Origin: Thermodesulfatator atlanticus DSM 21156
GTDB taxonomy: Bacteria > Desulfobacterota > Thermodesulfobacteria > Thermodesulfobacteriales > Thermodesulfatatoraceae
Length of the DNA: 55,766 nucleotides
NCBI RefSeq assembly: GCF_000421585.1
Contig: NZ_ATXH01000015.1
Location: 1-55,766, forward strand
Direction: 5' to 3'
Shown: piece after piece, positions 16,556 to 25,209 of the stretch
Layout of the letters: every line of letters begins with the position of its first letter
Position numbering within the stretch: position 1 is the stretch's first letter
Program-made: the position numbers and the translations under genes
Notes under the pieces: model-generated
What the model was told of the DNA's origin: nothing
The model's database searches: none
The model's input: only the letters and a program-made list of their open reading frames with translations

Positions 16556-17768
16556 GCCCGCGTTTAGCAAGGAACTTTTGCATAAAATCCTTGATGCGTT
16601 CGTAGGCCTTTTCAAGTATATCTTCAGGCGGCAGAAACACTACCCTGAAATGAGCAGTGCCGGGCTTTTGGCCAAAGCCACTTCCGTGGACTACTACTAC
16701 GCCTGTTTCTGCGATCAACTCTTTGACGAATTCGATGTCAGAGACTCCCGGGACATCTATACGCGGAAACGCATAAAACGCGCCTTCAGGTTTAACGCAA
16801 GAGATCCCCGGGATTTCGTTTAGCATCTTTACGGTGAGATCCCGGCGGCGTTCAAGTTTTTTAATAGCTTCGTCTATATGGACCTGGTTGCCATTTAAGG
16901 CTACGGGGATGGCGTATTGCTTGGGATGACTAGTAGAAAGTCTTGCACGTGCAAGTTTATGAATCGCCTCTGTGAAATCTTTTACTACCTCCCACGGGCC
17001 TGAAACAATCCCCCAACCAATCCTAAAGCCGGGGGCAAGATAACACTTTGAAAGCCCATTAAAAGTTACCACCGGGACTTCGGGATCAAGGGCCGCGATG
17101 GAAATATGTTTTTTGCCGTCAAAAACTAGCTTATCGTAGATTTCATCTGCAAAAATTACAAGCTGATGCTTGCGGGCAATCTCAATGATGCCCCTTAGGG
17201 TTTCTTCAGAATAGACCGCTCCAGTAGGGTTGTTGGGGTTAATGATGACAATAGCGCGGGTTTTGTCGTTAACCTTGGCTTCGATATCAGCAAGGTCAGG
17301 TTGCCAGGCGTTTTCTTCGTCAAGGTAATAGGGATTAGGAAAGGCACACAGTTTGGCCAAAATAGCCGTGTAAAGAGGATACCCGGGGTAGGGGACAAGG
17401 ACGTTTTCTCCTTCGTTTACCAGGGCGGTTAGTGCAAAATCAATGGCTTCGCTGGCACCTGTGGTGATAAAAATATCTACAGGCTTTATGCCCTTTTTTT
17501 CGGCTTCCTTGCGAATCGCACAGATAGCCTCGTCAACCCCCTCTGAGGCGGAATAGCCAGTTAAGTTTTCGCACATGGCCTGATAGGTGGCTTCTATCAG
17601 GGGCTCGGGGGTGCGAAAGTCATATTGAACGGGATCTCCGATGTTTAAAAAGAGAAGCTCTTTGCCCTTGCGGCGGGCTTCTTCCGCCACCAGGACAATG
17701 TCGCGCACTGCGTATTCGATCTTTTCAGTGCGTTTGGCAGGTTTAATGGGCTCAAAATCTTTTTTCAT
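16542..17768 (-). CDS. AlaA/AspC-type PLP aminotransferase
   Basis: 408 aa fold-type I aminotransferase. The substrate-proximal segment LFLNIGDPVQYDFRTPEPL, the cofactor region TTGASEAIDFALTAL, the NPNNPTGAVYSEETL loop, IFADEIYDKLVF, and the lysine that binds PLP in FNGLSKCYLAPGFRIGWG are all present, with the C-terminal HFRVVFLPP Arg that binds the alpha-carboxylate. The overall pattern is nearest to AlaA (glutamate-pyruvate transaminase) and related methanogen-type enzymes. Substrate specificity is not certain from sequence. It has its own promoter at 17807-17835, with an inverted repeat over the spacer. Confidence 0.85.
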   Translation of the reverse strand: MKKDFEPIKPAKRTEKIEYAVRDIVLVAEEARRKGKELLFLNIGDPVQYDFRTPEPLIEATYQAMCENLTGYSASEGVDEAICAIRKEAEKKGIKPVDIFITTGASEAIDFALTALVNEGENVLVPYPGYPLYTAILAKLCAFPNPYYLDEENAWQPDLADIEAKVNDKTRAIVIINPNNPTGAVYSEETLRGIIEIARKHQLVIFADEIYDKLVFDGKKHISIAALDPEVPVVTFNGLSKCYLAPGFRIGWGIVSGPWEVVKDFTEAIHKLARARLSTSHPKQYAIPVALNGNQVHIDEAIKKLERRRDLTVKMLNEIPGISCVKPEGAFYAFPRIDVPGVSDIEFVKELIAETGVVVVHGSGFGQKPGTAHFRVVFLPPEDILEKAYERIKDFMQKFLAKRGLKAA

Positions 17769-17806
17769 TTTGCCTCTTCACCCAATAATTAAAATGTCAA
17801 ACTATG

Positions 17807-17835
17807 ATAATGACGCTCTTTCGTTAGAGTGTCAA
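17807..17835 (-). promoter_or_regulatory. Promoter of the aminotransferase with overlapping inverted repeat
   Basis: Minus strand TTGACA (17835-17830), 17 nt spacer, CATTAT (17812-17807). The arms TGACGCTCT (17811-17819) and AGAGTGTCA (17826-17834) form a nine-pair inverted repeat filling the spacer. This could be a repressor site or the terminator stem of ispD upstream, though no T-tract follows. Confidence 0.55.
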
Positions 17836-17847
17836 TAAGACTGAATT

Positions 17848-18531
17848 TTAAGCTAGTTCTTTGGAAAAAGAAAGGATTGCCCGGGCAATTTCCAGGTCTT
17901 CCCTGGTAGTTATTTTAAAGTTTAAAAAATTGCCACAAACAACGTAAACAGGAATACCGCAAGCTTCAAGGAGTGCGGCTTCATCAGTGGCGAGAAGGCC
18001 CTTTTCCTGTGCATGTAAAAAGGCCTTTTTCAAGAGGGCAAAGCGCGCCCCTTGCGGGGTCTGGGCAAGATAGATGCGTTCTCGTGGGAGGGTGCGCAAA
18101 ACCAGGCCATTTTCTATTTCTTTTACCGTATCCCGCGAAGGAAGTGCTACCAGGGCAGCACCTTTTGCTTTGATCTTGGCAATCACCTGGCGCACCAGGT
18201 CCTGTGTTACAAAGGGCCGACAGGCATCATGCACCAGAACGATTTCTGTTTCTTCTGGCAATGCCAAAAGGCCATTTGCCACAGAATCCTGGCGGGTGGC
18301 GCCTCCAGGGACAATTTTTATTGCTTTAGCAAAGCCTACTAAAAGGCTTTTTAGCTTTTCTTCCCAGGCCTTGACAACTGGGATAACGATTAAGTCAACC
18401 TCTGGTAGGGCTTCAAAAACAGAGATAGTATGCCAGATAAGGGGTTTTCCGGCAATTTCTAAAAACTGCTTGGGAATTTCTGCCCCAAGCCTACTTCCTA
18501 TCCCGCCTGCTGGAATTATCACCGCATTCAT
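17848..18531 (-). CDS. ispD: 2-C-methyl-D-erythritol 4-phosphate cytidylyltransferase
   Basis: 227 aa, normal length. The CTP-binding glycine-rich start AVIIPAGGIGSRLGAEIPKQFLEI is the IspD signature, followed by VPGGATRQDSVANGL, VLVHDACRPFV and the later YLAQTPQGARFALLKKAF and TDEAALLE segments. It forms CDP-methylerythritol in the non-mevalonate isoprenoid pathway, ultimately feeding quinone and carrier-lipid synthesis. The start overlaps the 3' end of nfi by 41 nt. No ispF fusion is present and ispF is not in the window. Confidence 0.93.
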   Translation of the reverse strand: MNAVIIPAGGIGSRLGAEIPKQFLEIAGKPLIWHTISVFEALPEVDLIVIPVVKAWEEKLKSLLVGFAKAIKIVPGGATRQDSVANGLLALPEETEIVLVHDACRPFVTQDLVRQVIAKIKAKGAALVALPSRDTVKEIENGLVLRTLPRERIYLAQTPQGARFALLKKAFLHAQEKGLLATDEAALLEACGIPVYVVCGNFLNFKITTREDLEIARAILSFSKELA

Positions 18532-19171
18532 GCCGCAACCTCTGAGAAAATATGTGTGCCTGGCGTAAAGGTTCGGGAATACGGTACCCTGAAAGCGAAG
18601 CTTTTACCACTTCTAGGGCCTCTTCAAGGGTTATAAGGTGTCCGGGAGAAACATAAACCGGCTTAACTCCTTTGCGCGTGCGTAAGCACACTCCCTTTAC
18701 CTCACCGTTTAAATAAATCGGAGTAAAGGAACCCGGTTCTTGAGGAGGTATTTCAAATTCACCCACCAAAGGCTTCTTGGCCACCCCAATGGTAGGGAGC
18801 TTTAGCTCAAGGCCTAGGTGAGAAGCAAGCCCAAGTCCCCTGGGGTGAAGGATCCCCTGGCCATCAACAAGCAAAACATCTGGCATAACTGAAAGACCCT
18901 TAAAGGCTTCTTTTAAAACCGGGACTTCTCGAAAGGAAAGAAACCCCGGAATGTATGGGAAAGTAGTTTTTAGCCTGGCAAAGGCCTTGGCCACCATCTT
19001 TTTTTCTTTAAGGTCGTAAACCACGAAAACGCCGATGCTTTCTTGAGAAGAAATGACGTAAGAAACATCAGCCCCTGCTACCAGACGAGGCTTTCGCTTA
19101 AGCGGGCAAAGCTTTACTTTCTTGGCAAGCTCTTGCTGGATACTTTTTAGCTCTTCAAGTTTTGACGGCAA
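18491..19171 (-). CDS. nfi: Endonuclease V (deoxyinosine 3' endonuclease)
   Basis: 226 aa. Endonuclease V motifs: VAGADVSYV (first catalytic Asp), FREVPVLKEAFKG (Glu), VLLVDGQGILHPRGLGLASHLG (second Asp and the damage-recognition wedge region) and the IGVAKKPLVGEF segment with the conserved lysine. The enzyme nicks DNA near deaminated adenine, a lesion formed faster at high temperature. It overlaps mpl upstream by 25 nt and ispD downstream by 41 nt, so all three are co-translated in one operon. Confidence 0.92.
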   Translation of the reverse strand: MPSKLEELKSIQQELAKKVKLCPLKRKPRLVAGADVSYVISSQESIGVFVVYDLKEKKMVAKAFARLKTTFPYIPGFLSFREVPVLKEAFKGLSVMPDVLLVDGQGILHPRGLGLASHLGLELKLPTIGVAKKPLVGEFEIPPQEPGSFTPIYLNGEVKGVCLRTRKGVKPVYVSPGHLITLEEALEVVKASLSGYRIPEPLRQAHIFSQRLRHECGDNSSRRDRK

Positions 19172-20559
19172 AACGCCACCAGTTTCTCGGTCAGATTATC
19201 AAAAGGCCCGTTTGACATGAAAAGTACCACGTCACCAGGCTTAATTTTTTTCTTTAGTTTTACAAAAAGAGCCTCTCCGTCTTCTGCCACATAGGCTTCT
19301 TTGCCGCAAGCAATAATGTCTTTGACAAGTTTTATAAGGTCCAAACGCTCTTCTTTGGGGACTTTTTCAGGATTTGGCGGGTTTTTAAGAAAGACTACGT
19401 CAGCAGTACTGAGGGCTTTGGCATAATCTTCCTGAAAGATCTTGCGCCTGCTGGTGTTAGTGCGCGGTTCAAAGCATGCGATAAGACGCTTCTTGGGCCA
19501 GGTCTCTCTAACCGCAGCAATGGTAACAGAAACCGCGGTGGGATGATGGGCAAAATCATCAATCACCAAACATGGATCTTCAAGCAGAACTTCCTGGCGT
19601 CTTTTGGTGCCAGGGAAGCTTGCAAAGGCCTTTTCAATTGTTTTTTCCGAAAAACCAAGGGACTTAAGTAAGCCAAGGACTCCCAGGGCATTTAAGGCGT
19701 TGTGTTCACCAATAAGCGGCAAGAAAAAGCGACCAACTTTGCCATCTAATTGGTAATTGACCCACTGGCCGATTGGCCTCTGAGACACTTCACGGCTCAC
19801 TAATTTAAGCTCGCCTTCTGGGCCGTAAGAAAGTTTTTTCGCAGAAGATATTTGGGCAACCTTCGCCACGTTTTTATCAGCAAAATAAACTAAGCTGCCG
19901 TACGAGGGAATAAGGGAGACAAAATAGCCAAAAGCGCTTTCTAAGGCAGAAAAATCTTCGTATATATCAGCGTGGTCAAACTCTAAGCTTGTAAGTATTG
20001 CTCCCAAGGGGGCGTAATGTATAAACTTCGGGCGTTTGTCAAAAAAGGCGCTATCGTATTCGTCTCCTTCAAGGACAACGTATTTCCCCTGGCCAAGTTC
20101 AAAATTACGTGCCAGATCCCTAAGCATACCACCCAGGAAAAAGGTCGGGCTTTCACCAAGGACCCTAAGGGCGTGGGCAAGTAGCGCTGAAGTAGTGGTT
20201 TTGCCGTGGGTGCCAGCAACCACGAGACTTTTTCGGTGCATGATAAAAAAGGCAAAAAGGGCTTCTGGTAAAGAAAGATACGGGATCTTTTCTGAAAGGA
20301 CGTATTTTACTTCGGGATTATCGTAGCGGGCCACATTTCCAATAATAACTAGCTCAGGGGAAACCTTGACTAAGTTCTCTGGGTTAAAGCCTAAAAAGAC
20401 CTGTGCGCCTATTTCTTTTAAGAGCTCACTCATGGGACGGTAGATCTTTTGGGCCTCTGAGCCGTAAACTTCTGCTCCTGCTTTTTTGAAAAGCCCTGCT
20501 AGGGCTCCCATCCCCACGCCCCCGATACCTATGAGATATACGCGTTTCGGCAACTTCAT
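19147..20559 (-). CDS. mpl: UDP-N-acetylmuramate:tripeptide ligase (murein recycling)
   Basis: 470 aa Mur ligase. N-terminal UDP-MurNAc domain (GIGGVGMGALAGLFKKAG), ATP P-loop VVAGTHGKTTTSALLAHAL, the Mpl-type segment VLEGDEYDSAFFDKRPKFIHY, DDFAHHPTAV, and CFEPRTNTSRRKIFQ. The last two with the E-Y-D-S-A-F-F run point to Mpl rather than MurC. Mpl attaches recovered L-Ala-gamma-D-Glu-mDAP to UDP-MurNAc, implying a diaminopimelate-type Gram-negative cell wall. It is the first gene of the mpl-nfi-ispD set. A perfect 16 bp palindrome lies 33 nt upstream of the ATG. Confidence 0.88.
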   Translation of the reverse strand: MKLPKRVYLIGIGGVGMGALAGLFKKAGAEVYGSEAQKIYRPMSELLKEIGAQVFLGFNPENLVKVSPELVIIGNVARYDNPEVKYVLSEKIPYLSLPEALFAFFIMHRKSLVVAGTHGKTTTSALLAHALRVLGESPTFFLGGMLRDLARNFELGQGKYVVLEGDEYDSAFFDKRPKFIHYAPLGAILTSLEFDHADIYEDFSALESAFGYFVSLIPSYGSLVYFADKNVAKVAQISSAKKLSYGPEGELKLVSREVSQRPIGQWVNYQLDGKVGRFFLPLIGEHNALNALGVLGLLKSLGFSEKTIEKAFASFPGTKRRQEVLLEDPCLVIDDFAHHPTAVSVTIAAVRETWPKKRLIACFEPRTNTSRRKIFQEDYAKALSTADVVFLKNPPNPEKVPKEERLDLIKLVKDIIACGKEAYVAEDGEALFVKLKKKIKPGDVVLFMSNGPFDNLTEKLVAFCRQNLKS

Positions 20560-20591
20560 GCCGCTAAATTAACACGACCAAAAATTTTTAC

Positions 20592-20607
20592 ACGTAAAAT
20601 TTTACGT
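20592..20607. promoter_or_regulatory. Perfect 16 bp palindrome upstream of mpl
   Basis: ACGTAAAATTTTACGT is an exact palindrome, 33 nt before the mpl start codon. Possible operator for a dimeric regulator. Confidence 0.4.
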
Positions 20608-20778
20608 AATCCCACTTGATAGCCCGTGTGGGAAATAATTAATCCCACTCGCGCGTAAAGTCTTTCCAAGGTTGGCAACGCCCGACCCAGCTCCTTTTGA
20701 GATAAACTTTGCTCTCTAAGCTCTCTAGTAATGGATGGACAAAACAATACTTGCCCCCCGACGTATGAAGAGCAACAC

Positions 20779-20814
20779 TTCCGTTTTTTCGTTTCGAAAA
20801 ATGGGAACGGATCC
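20779..20814. repeat. GGATCC palindromic repeat, left arm eroded
   Basis: The right arm CGAAAAATGGGAACGGATCC (20795-20814) is intact; the left arm is reduced to TTCCGTTTTTTCG. Confidence 0.75.
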
Positions 20815-20934
20815 CCGCTTGCAACCATGAACTTGGCAATTTTGCCAAAGGCTTTCTGGAAAACTTGCCGAAAAAATGAAAAGGTTTATTTTTAGCAAGG
20901 CAATTTTCAGAAAATCGTGAAAGGATGTGTTTAA

Positions 20935-21336
20935 ATGGCTGAGTCGTATCATGTGCCGCATCGTTTTCCTAGCTGGGTGCCTTGGGCTGCCTTTCTCATC
21001 GGTATCTGCGGTGCCATTTCCCTTCGTCTTATCCTCATTGCCAAAGCCTACAATCGTCCTGATCTCATCACCCTTTTTTGGTATTTAGGGGTATGCGGCA
21101 ACATGATCTTCTTTATGTTTCGGGCCTATGTCACCGCCCGCCGCAAGAAAACTATTGAAGAACTGCGTCTCCTTGAAAAACTAGAAAAAAAAGAAAAGCT
21201 TTCAGACGAAGACTTCGAGGCCTTGCGTTATCTGGTATCAAGCATAAAAGTATCCAAAGAAAGATGGAATTACGTGGTAATTTTTGTTTTTTCTCTTGCT
21301 GCTATTTTCTGGGATCTTTGGCTGAGGTTTAGATGA
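20935..21336 (+). CDS. Small membrane protein with cytoplasmic coiled segment, function unknown
   Basis: 133 aa. Three hydrophobic helices: about residues 14-34, 45-63 and 113-131. Between the second and third is a charged, probably coiled stretch (RRKKTIEELRLLEKLEKKEKLSDEDFEALRYL). I recognise no family. It overlaps yggS by 4 nt (ATGA), so the two are translationally coupled, but no functional link is known. The ribosome site is weak (AAGGA). Confidence 0.6.
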   Translation: MAESYHVPHRFPSWVPWAAFLIGICGAISLRLILIAKAYNRPDLITLFWYLGVCGNMIFFMFRAYVTARRKKTIEELRLLEKLEKKEKLSDEDFEALRYLVSSIKVSKERWNYVVIFVFSLAAIFWDLWLRFR

Positions 21337-22031
21337 TGACCATCAAAGAAAGGCTTACTCAAATACGAGAAAAAATCGAAAAGGCAGCACAGAAAGCAGG
21401 AAGAGCCCCTGAAGAAATCAAACTTCTTGGGGCCTCAAAAACCCAACCGCCAGAAAAAATCCGCGAGGCATTTGAAGCCGGGCTTTCCCTTTTTGGCGAA
21501 AATTACGTGCAAGAAGCCAAAAAGAAAAAAGAGGCCCTTAAAGACCTTCCCATAACCTGGCATCTTATAGGTTATCTTCAGCGCAACAAAGCCAAAGACG
21601 CTGTCAAAATTTTCCACATGATAGAAACCATTGACCGCAAGGTCATTGCTTCTGAGCTTGCCAAAAGGGTCCAAAAACTCGGCAAAACTCTTCCCGTGCT
21701 CATTGAAGTAAATGTCGGCGGCGAAGAAACCAAGGCAGGGGTCTTGCCTGAAGACCTCCCGTTTCTTATTGAGCACGTTTTATCCCTTAAAGAACTTAAG
21801 CTCTCAGGCCTTATGACCATTCCACCCTACCGCGAGGATCCTGAAGAAGTAAGGCCATTTTTTGCCCGTTTAAGAGAACTTCGCGATGCAATGCAGGAAA
21901 AATTCCCTGAGGCAGATCTCAAAGAGCTTTCCATGGGTATGAGCCATGATTTTCACATAGCCATTGAAGAAGGGGCCACCATCGTACGCGTGGGCACCGC
22001 CCTTTTCGGCCCGCGGCCTAAAAAGGCCTAA
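21333..22031 (+). CDS. yggS: PLP homeostasis protein (YggS/PLPBP family)
   Basis: 232 aa TIM-barrel protein. Family features: the PLP lysine in IKLLGASKTQPPEKI (usual AVSKT/KYQ), GLSLFGENYVQEAKKK, WHLIGYLQRNKAK, VLIEVNVGGEETKAGV, GLMTIPPY and the phosphate-binding SMGMSHDFHIAIEEGATIVRVGTALFG. It binds PLP and regulates its supply and amino acid balance, without known catalysis. ATG 21333 overlaps the upstream stop; a second ATG follows at once and either may be used. Confidence 0.93.
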   Translation: MMTIKERLTQIREKIEKAAQKAGRAPEEIKLLGASKTQPPEKIREAFEAGLSLFGENYVQEAKKKKEALKDLPITWHLIGYLQRNKAKDAVKIFHMIETIDRKVIASELAKRVQKLGKTLPVLIEVNVGGEETKAGVLPEDLPFLIEHVLSLKELKLSGLMTIPPYREDPEEVRPFFARLRELRDAMQEKFPEADLKELSMGMSHDFHIAIEEGATIVRVGTALFGPRPKKA

Positions 22032-22099
22032 CCCCCTTAACGAATAAAAATTTGTTCTTAATATTTCTTTGGGTAGCCAAATTAAACTGGAGGCAAAAA

Positions 22100-22402
22100 A
22101 TGGCGATATACTATGAAATGAAAGTAATTTGCGAAAAAGTAGGGCTCTCCCCCAAAACCTTACGGGTGTGGATTGAAGAAGGCCTTCTCGAACCCAAACG
22201 CGAAGGCCGTCGTTATGTGTTTGCTGAAGAAGACCTTAAAAGGCTTCTTCTCATCAGACGCCTTCGTGATGAGCTAGGAGTAAACCTCGCTGGGATAGAT
22301 ATCATCCTCCAGCTCCTTGACCGGATAACCGAACTCCAAGAGGAGGTGGAGAGGCTTAAAAAAGCCCTTGGTAAAACTTGTCCTCCAAACCTTTTAGTTT
22401 AA
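22100..22402 (+). CDS. MerR-family transcriptional regulator (HspR/CbpM-like)
   Basis: 100 aa. A winged-helix MerR domain opens the protein: YYEMKVICEKVGLSPKTLRVWIEEGLLEPKREGRRYVFAEEDLKRLLLI, then a short dimerisation helix (RITELQEEVERLKKAL). No metal-binding cysteines or effector domain are seen, so it resembles the short HspR/CbpM type more than MerR proper. ATG 22100 was chosen over the upstream TTG because GGAGG lies 6 nt before it. Its end overlaps the start of comEC by 25 nt. The target is unknown. Confidence 0.8.
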   Translation: MAIYYEMKVICEKVGLSPKTLRVWIEEGLLEPKREGRRYVFAEEDLKRLLLIRRLRDELGVNLAGIDIILQLLDRITELQEEVERLKKALGKTCPPNLLV

Positions 22403-24762
22403 AGTTTCCAGAAAGCCCGCTTCAAAAAACCGCCCTTGCCTGGGCAGGTGGTCTTTTCCTGGCCTGGGAAAGGGCCTACCTGATTTTCCCTGTAATTTTT
22501 CTTATTTGCATAGCTTTTAAGCGCAAAAACTTCATCTTCATGTTTATTTTCCTGGGGGCATTTCTCCTGGGGCTTAAACTTTTCCCTTCTCCGACCATTC
22601 CGGAAGCAAAAAGGCAAAAAGGCGTTTTCACCTTTCGGCTGGAGAAAGCCCTGGTGCCAGGAAAAATCTTCAAAAAAGCTGAAGCAACCCTTCTTTCCAG
22701 CAACGAAAAAGTCATAATCTATGTGCCTAAAAAAGTTGCGCTTTCTCCAGGGACCATCTTTCAAGCCGATCTGACCCTTAAGCCGCCGCGGGGAAGCCTT
22801 AATCCCTTCTCAGGAGATTATGCCCGCGAGCTTAAGGCCCGCGGAATAAAATTCATTGGTTACGCGCGCAAAGTAAAAGTCCTACCTGAAAAAGGTTCTT
22901 TTAAACCCATTCAAAGCATACGCGAAAGGCTCTTTTCTTTTTCAGAAAATCTCTCTCCAAGGGCCCAGGGGCTCTTCGAAGCCCTGATTCTGGGGGAGAA
23001 AAGAAATCTGCCTCAGGATTTTCGCAAAGCTTACGAAAAAGCAGGGCTATTACATCTCCTGGCAGTTTCAGGGCTCCATATCGGGCTTCTCTTCTTCCTG
23101 ATAAGGACCCTGGTTAAGCCAGTTTTTAGGGTAAGACCTGAGCTTTTAAACAAGCTGACCGCTGAGCAGTGGAATTTTGTGGTGGCCATGCCTTTGCTTC
23201 TTGCTTATACGCTGATCTCCGGGCCGAGTCCTTCCGCAGAAAGGGCCTTTGTAATGTTTGCCCTCTGGGGAGTTGCGCTTCTTCTCTTTCGCGAGATAAA
23301 GGGCTTTGACGTGCTTTCAGCTACGGTGCTTTTCATCCTGGTCATAAGCCCGGAAAGCATTGGGAGCCTTTCCTTCAGGCTTTCGGTAACCGCAGTAGCC
23401 GCCCTTATCCTGGCCCACCGAATACTTAAAAACATCTCTCTCCCAGAAGGGCGCATCAAAAAATATTTGATTAAAGGGTTTGTCTATTCGTTTTTTGCTT
23501 CTTTAGCTACTTCTCCTTTTATCCTGTGGCTTAAGGGAAGTGTTTCGCCCTGGGGGCCATTTACTAACCTATTGGCAATACCTGTTTTTGGGTTTCTCGT
23601 GCTTCCACTTGAGTTTCTGGCGGCATGGCTTTCTTTTTTTAGCCCGCAAATGGCGAAGATCCCCGCTGAGCTTGCCGCAAAATGTGTTTCCATAAAGACG
23701 TTTCCGCTTCCGCAAATAAGTTGCCCCTTTCCTCTCGGCGCCTTCCTGTGGGTGCTTTTGCTTTTTGCTCTGTCAGTCTTTTTCTGGTGCAAACGTAAAC
23801 TTCTATTAACTGTCAGTGATTGCTTACAACGAAAACATGAAAAAGGCGTCGCGGGGAAAGTCTCCCTGGCCTGTCATCCCAAAAACATTTTCACAGGACT
23901 GGGAGTATCTTTTGGGGATGGGACCCTCGCTGTCGGGCGTTTAACTCCAATAATCTTTTTAAGTCTTGTACTGGCCTTTAGCGCTTATTTTTACGCCATA
24001 AATAACGGGCTTCGCTACGTGACGATTCTTGACGTAGGCCAGGGGAGTGCTGCAGTGGCCAAGGTTGCCGCCCGTTGCGCACTTCTTTTTGACGCAGGAC
24101 CAGCGCGAGGGCCATACGACAGCGCCCATTTCAGCATAATTCCCTTTTTACGCAAAATGGGTCTTAAGCCTGAAGCTATCTTGATTTCGCATTTCCAGGC
24201 GGATCATGCCGGAGGGTTTCAATCAATCCTAAAAACCTATCCGGAAATTCGAGTAATATCCCCTGAGCGCATTCCCTCGCAACAAGTGCTTAAAGATTCT
24301 TATTTTGAGCTTTTTCTCTTCTCAGCTAACGGAATCTTTTCTGAAAACGATGCCAGCCTGGTGGCCAAACTTAAACTGCGCGAAAAAAGTTTTCTTTTCC
24401 CAGGCGACATCACCTGCAAACGGGAAAAATTCTTGTTAAAAGAAAATATTTCCGCAGAGGTTCTTATCCTCGCGCACCACGGCTCAAGTACCTCAACAGG
24501 GCCTTCTTTTTTAAGACGCGTAAACCCTCATCTTGCACTTTCTTCTTCACGCTGGGAAATACATCCGAGTAAAAAAGTGCTCACCCGTCTTGAAAAATTT
24601 AAAGTTCCTCACTATGGCACCAAGGCAAATGGAGCCTTAACTGTTTTAATAGACGATGAAAAAGCCTGGCTTTGCCTGGAAACAAAACGTCGCAAAGCAC
24701 CGCTTCTTTTAAGAAGCCTATGGCCCTTTGTAAAAACAGGTTGCACGGAGGTTGACCTATGA
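22378..24762 (+). CDS. comEC: ComEC/Rec2 DNA-uptake channel protein
   Basis: 794 aa inner-membrane protein. Order: N-terminal helices, an OB-like DUF4131 region (ending around GSLNPFSGDYARELKARGI), the Competence domain (FEALILGEKRNLPQDFRKAYEKAGLLHLLAVSGLHIGLL), multiple helices, and a C-terminal metallo-beta-lactamase-like domain (TILDVGQGSAAV, ISHFQADHAGGF, ILAHHGSSTS). It carries single-stranded DNA across the cytoplasmic membrane during natural transformation; the C-terminal domain probably degrades one strand. It starts with TTG 22378 inside the MerR gene. The full-length frame suggests a working competence gene, although no ComEA is present here. Confidence 0.9.
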   Translation: MSSKPFSLKFPESPLQKTALAWAGGLFLAWERAYLIFPVIFLICIAFKRKNFIFMFIFLGAFLLGLKLFPSPTIPEAKRQKGVFTFRLEKALVPGKIFKKAEATLLSSNEKVIIYVPKKVALSPGTIFQADLTLKPPRGSLNPFSGDYARELKARGIKFIGYARKVKVLPEKGSFKPIQSIRERLFSFSENLSPRAQGLFEALILGEKRNLPQDFRKAYEKAGLLHLLAVSGLHIGLLFFLIRTLVKPVFRVRPELLNKLTAEQWNFVVAMPLLLAYTLISGPSPSAERAFVMFALWGVALLLFREIKGFDVLSATVLFILVISPESIGSLSFRLSVTAVAALILAHRILKNISLPEGRIKKYLIKGFVYSFFASLATSPFILWLKGSVSPWGPFTNLLAIPVFGFLVLPLEFLAAWLSFFSPQMAKIPAELAAKCVSIKTFPLPQISCPFPLGAFLWVLLLFALSVFFWCKRKLLLTVSDCLQRKHEKGVAGKVSLACHPKNIFTGLGVSFGDGTLAVGRLTPIIFLSLVLAFSAYFYAINNGLRYVTILDVGQGSAAVAKVAARCALLFDAGPARGPYDSAHFSIIPFLRKMGLKPEAILISHFQADHAGGFQSILKTYPEIRVISPERIPSQQVLKDSYFELFLFSANGIFSENDASLVAKLKLREKSFLFPGDITCKREKFLLKENISAEVLILAHHGSSTSTGPSFLRRVNPHLALSSSRWEIHPSKKVLTRLEKFKVPHYGTKANGALTVLIDDEKAWLCLETKRRKAPLLLRSLWPFVKTGCTEVDL

Positions 24763-25184
24763 AACCAGGTTACGAGACTTTTGAACACGGCGCTGATATC
24801 GGCATCCGCGGCATTGGAAAAACCCTTGAAGAGGCCTTTATCAACGCGGCCAAGGCCCTTTTTAGCCTGATGGTCTTAAACCTTGAAGATGTACGCCCTG
24901 AAGTAAAAGTTTCTATAGAGGCTTATGCTGAAACCCTTGAGGAACTTTTTATCGAGTGGCTTAACAAGCTGCTTTCAGAAGCTGGCATGGAAAATCTTGT
25001 CTTTAGCGAATTCGGCTGTGAAATAGATCAAAAAAAATGTACGCTTAAAGGCTTTGCTGCGGGAGAGCGCATTGACGAAAACCGCCATGAGCTTGGCGAA
25101 GAAGTAAAAGGCGCCACTTTCACCATGCTAAAAGTTGAAAAGGTTGGCGAACTCTGGGTGGCCCAATGCGTGGTTGACGTTTAA
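24759..25184 (+). CDS. Archease (SHS2-domain activator of RtcB RNA ligase)
   Basis: 141 aa, typical archease length. YETFEHGADIGIRGIGKTLEEAFINAAKALFSLM matches the signature (H-T-A-D-I/H-G-A-D-I), and EWLNKLLSE, AAGERIDENRHELGEEVKGATFTML match the core and the C-terminal metal site (Asp12 region and the terminal VVDV). Archease stimulates guanylylation and turnover of RtcB. No rtcB is in the window. It overlaps the comEC stop by 4 nt. Confidence 0.92.
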   Translation: MKPGYETFEHGADIGIRGIGKTLEEAFINAAKALFSLMVLNLEDVRPEVKVSIEAYAETLEELFIEWLNKLLSEAGMENLVFSEFGCEIDQKKCTLKGFAAGERIDENRHELGEEVKGATFTMLKVEKVGELWVAQCVVDV

Positions 25185-25209
25185 GCTTATTTAGGGTTTT
25201 CTTTCTTAA

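Larger units (their letters stand above)
20560..20934. other. 375 nt intergenic region between divergent genes
   Basis: It contains a perfect 16 bp palindrome (20592-20607), a GTGGGA/TCCCAC inverted repeat (20628-20648) with the direct repeat AATCCCACT at both sides, and an eroded copy of the GGATCC palindrome (20779-20814). A minus-strand frame across most of it has no recognisable similarity and I do not consider it a gene. Confidence 0.55.

Noticed and set aside
19147-20559. MurC instead of Mpl
   Set aside because: The DEYDSAFFDKRPKF and EPRTNTSRR segments are of the Mpl type.
20556-20828. 90 aa minus-strand ORF in the mpl upstream gap
   Set aside because: No similarity recognised, crosses repeat sequence and the mpl start region.
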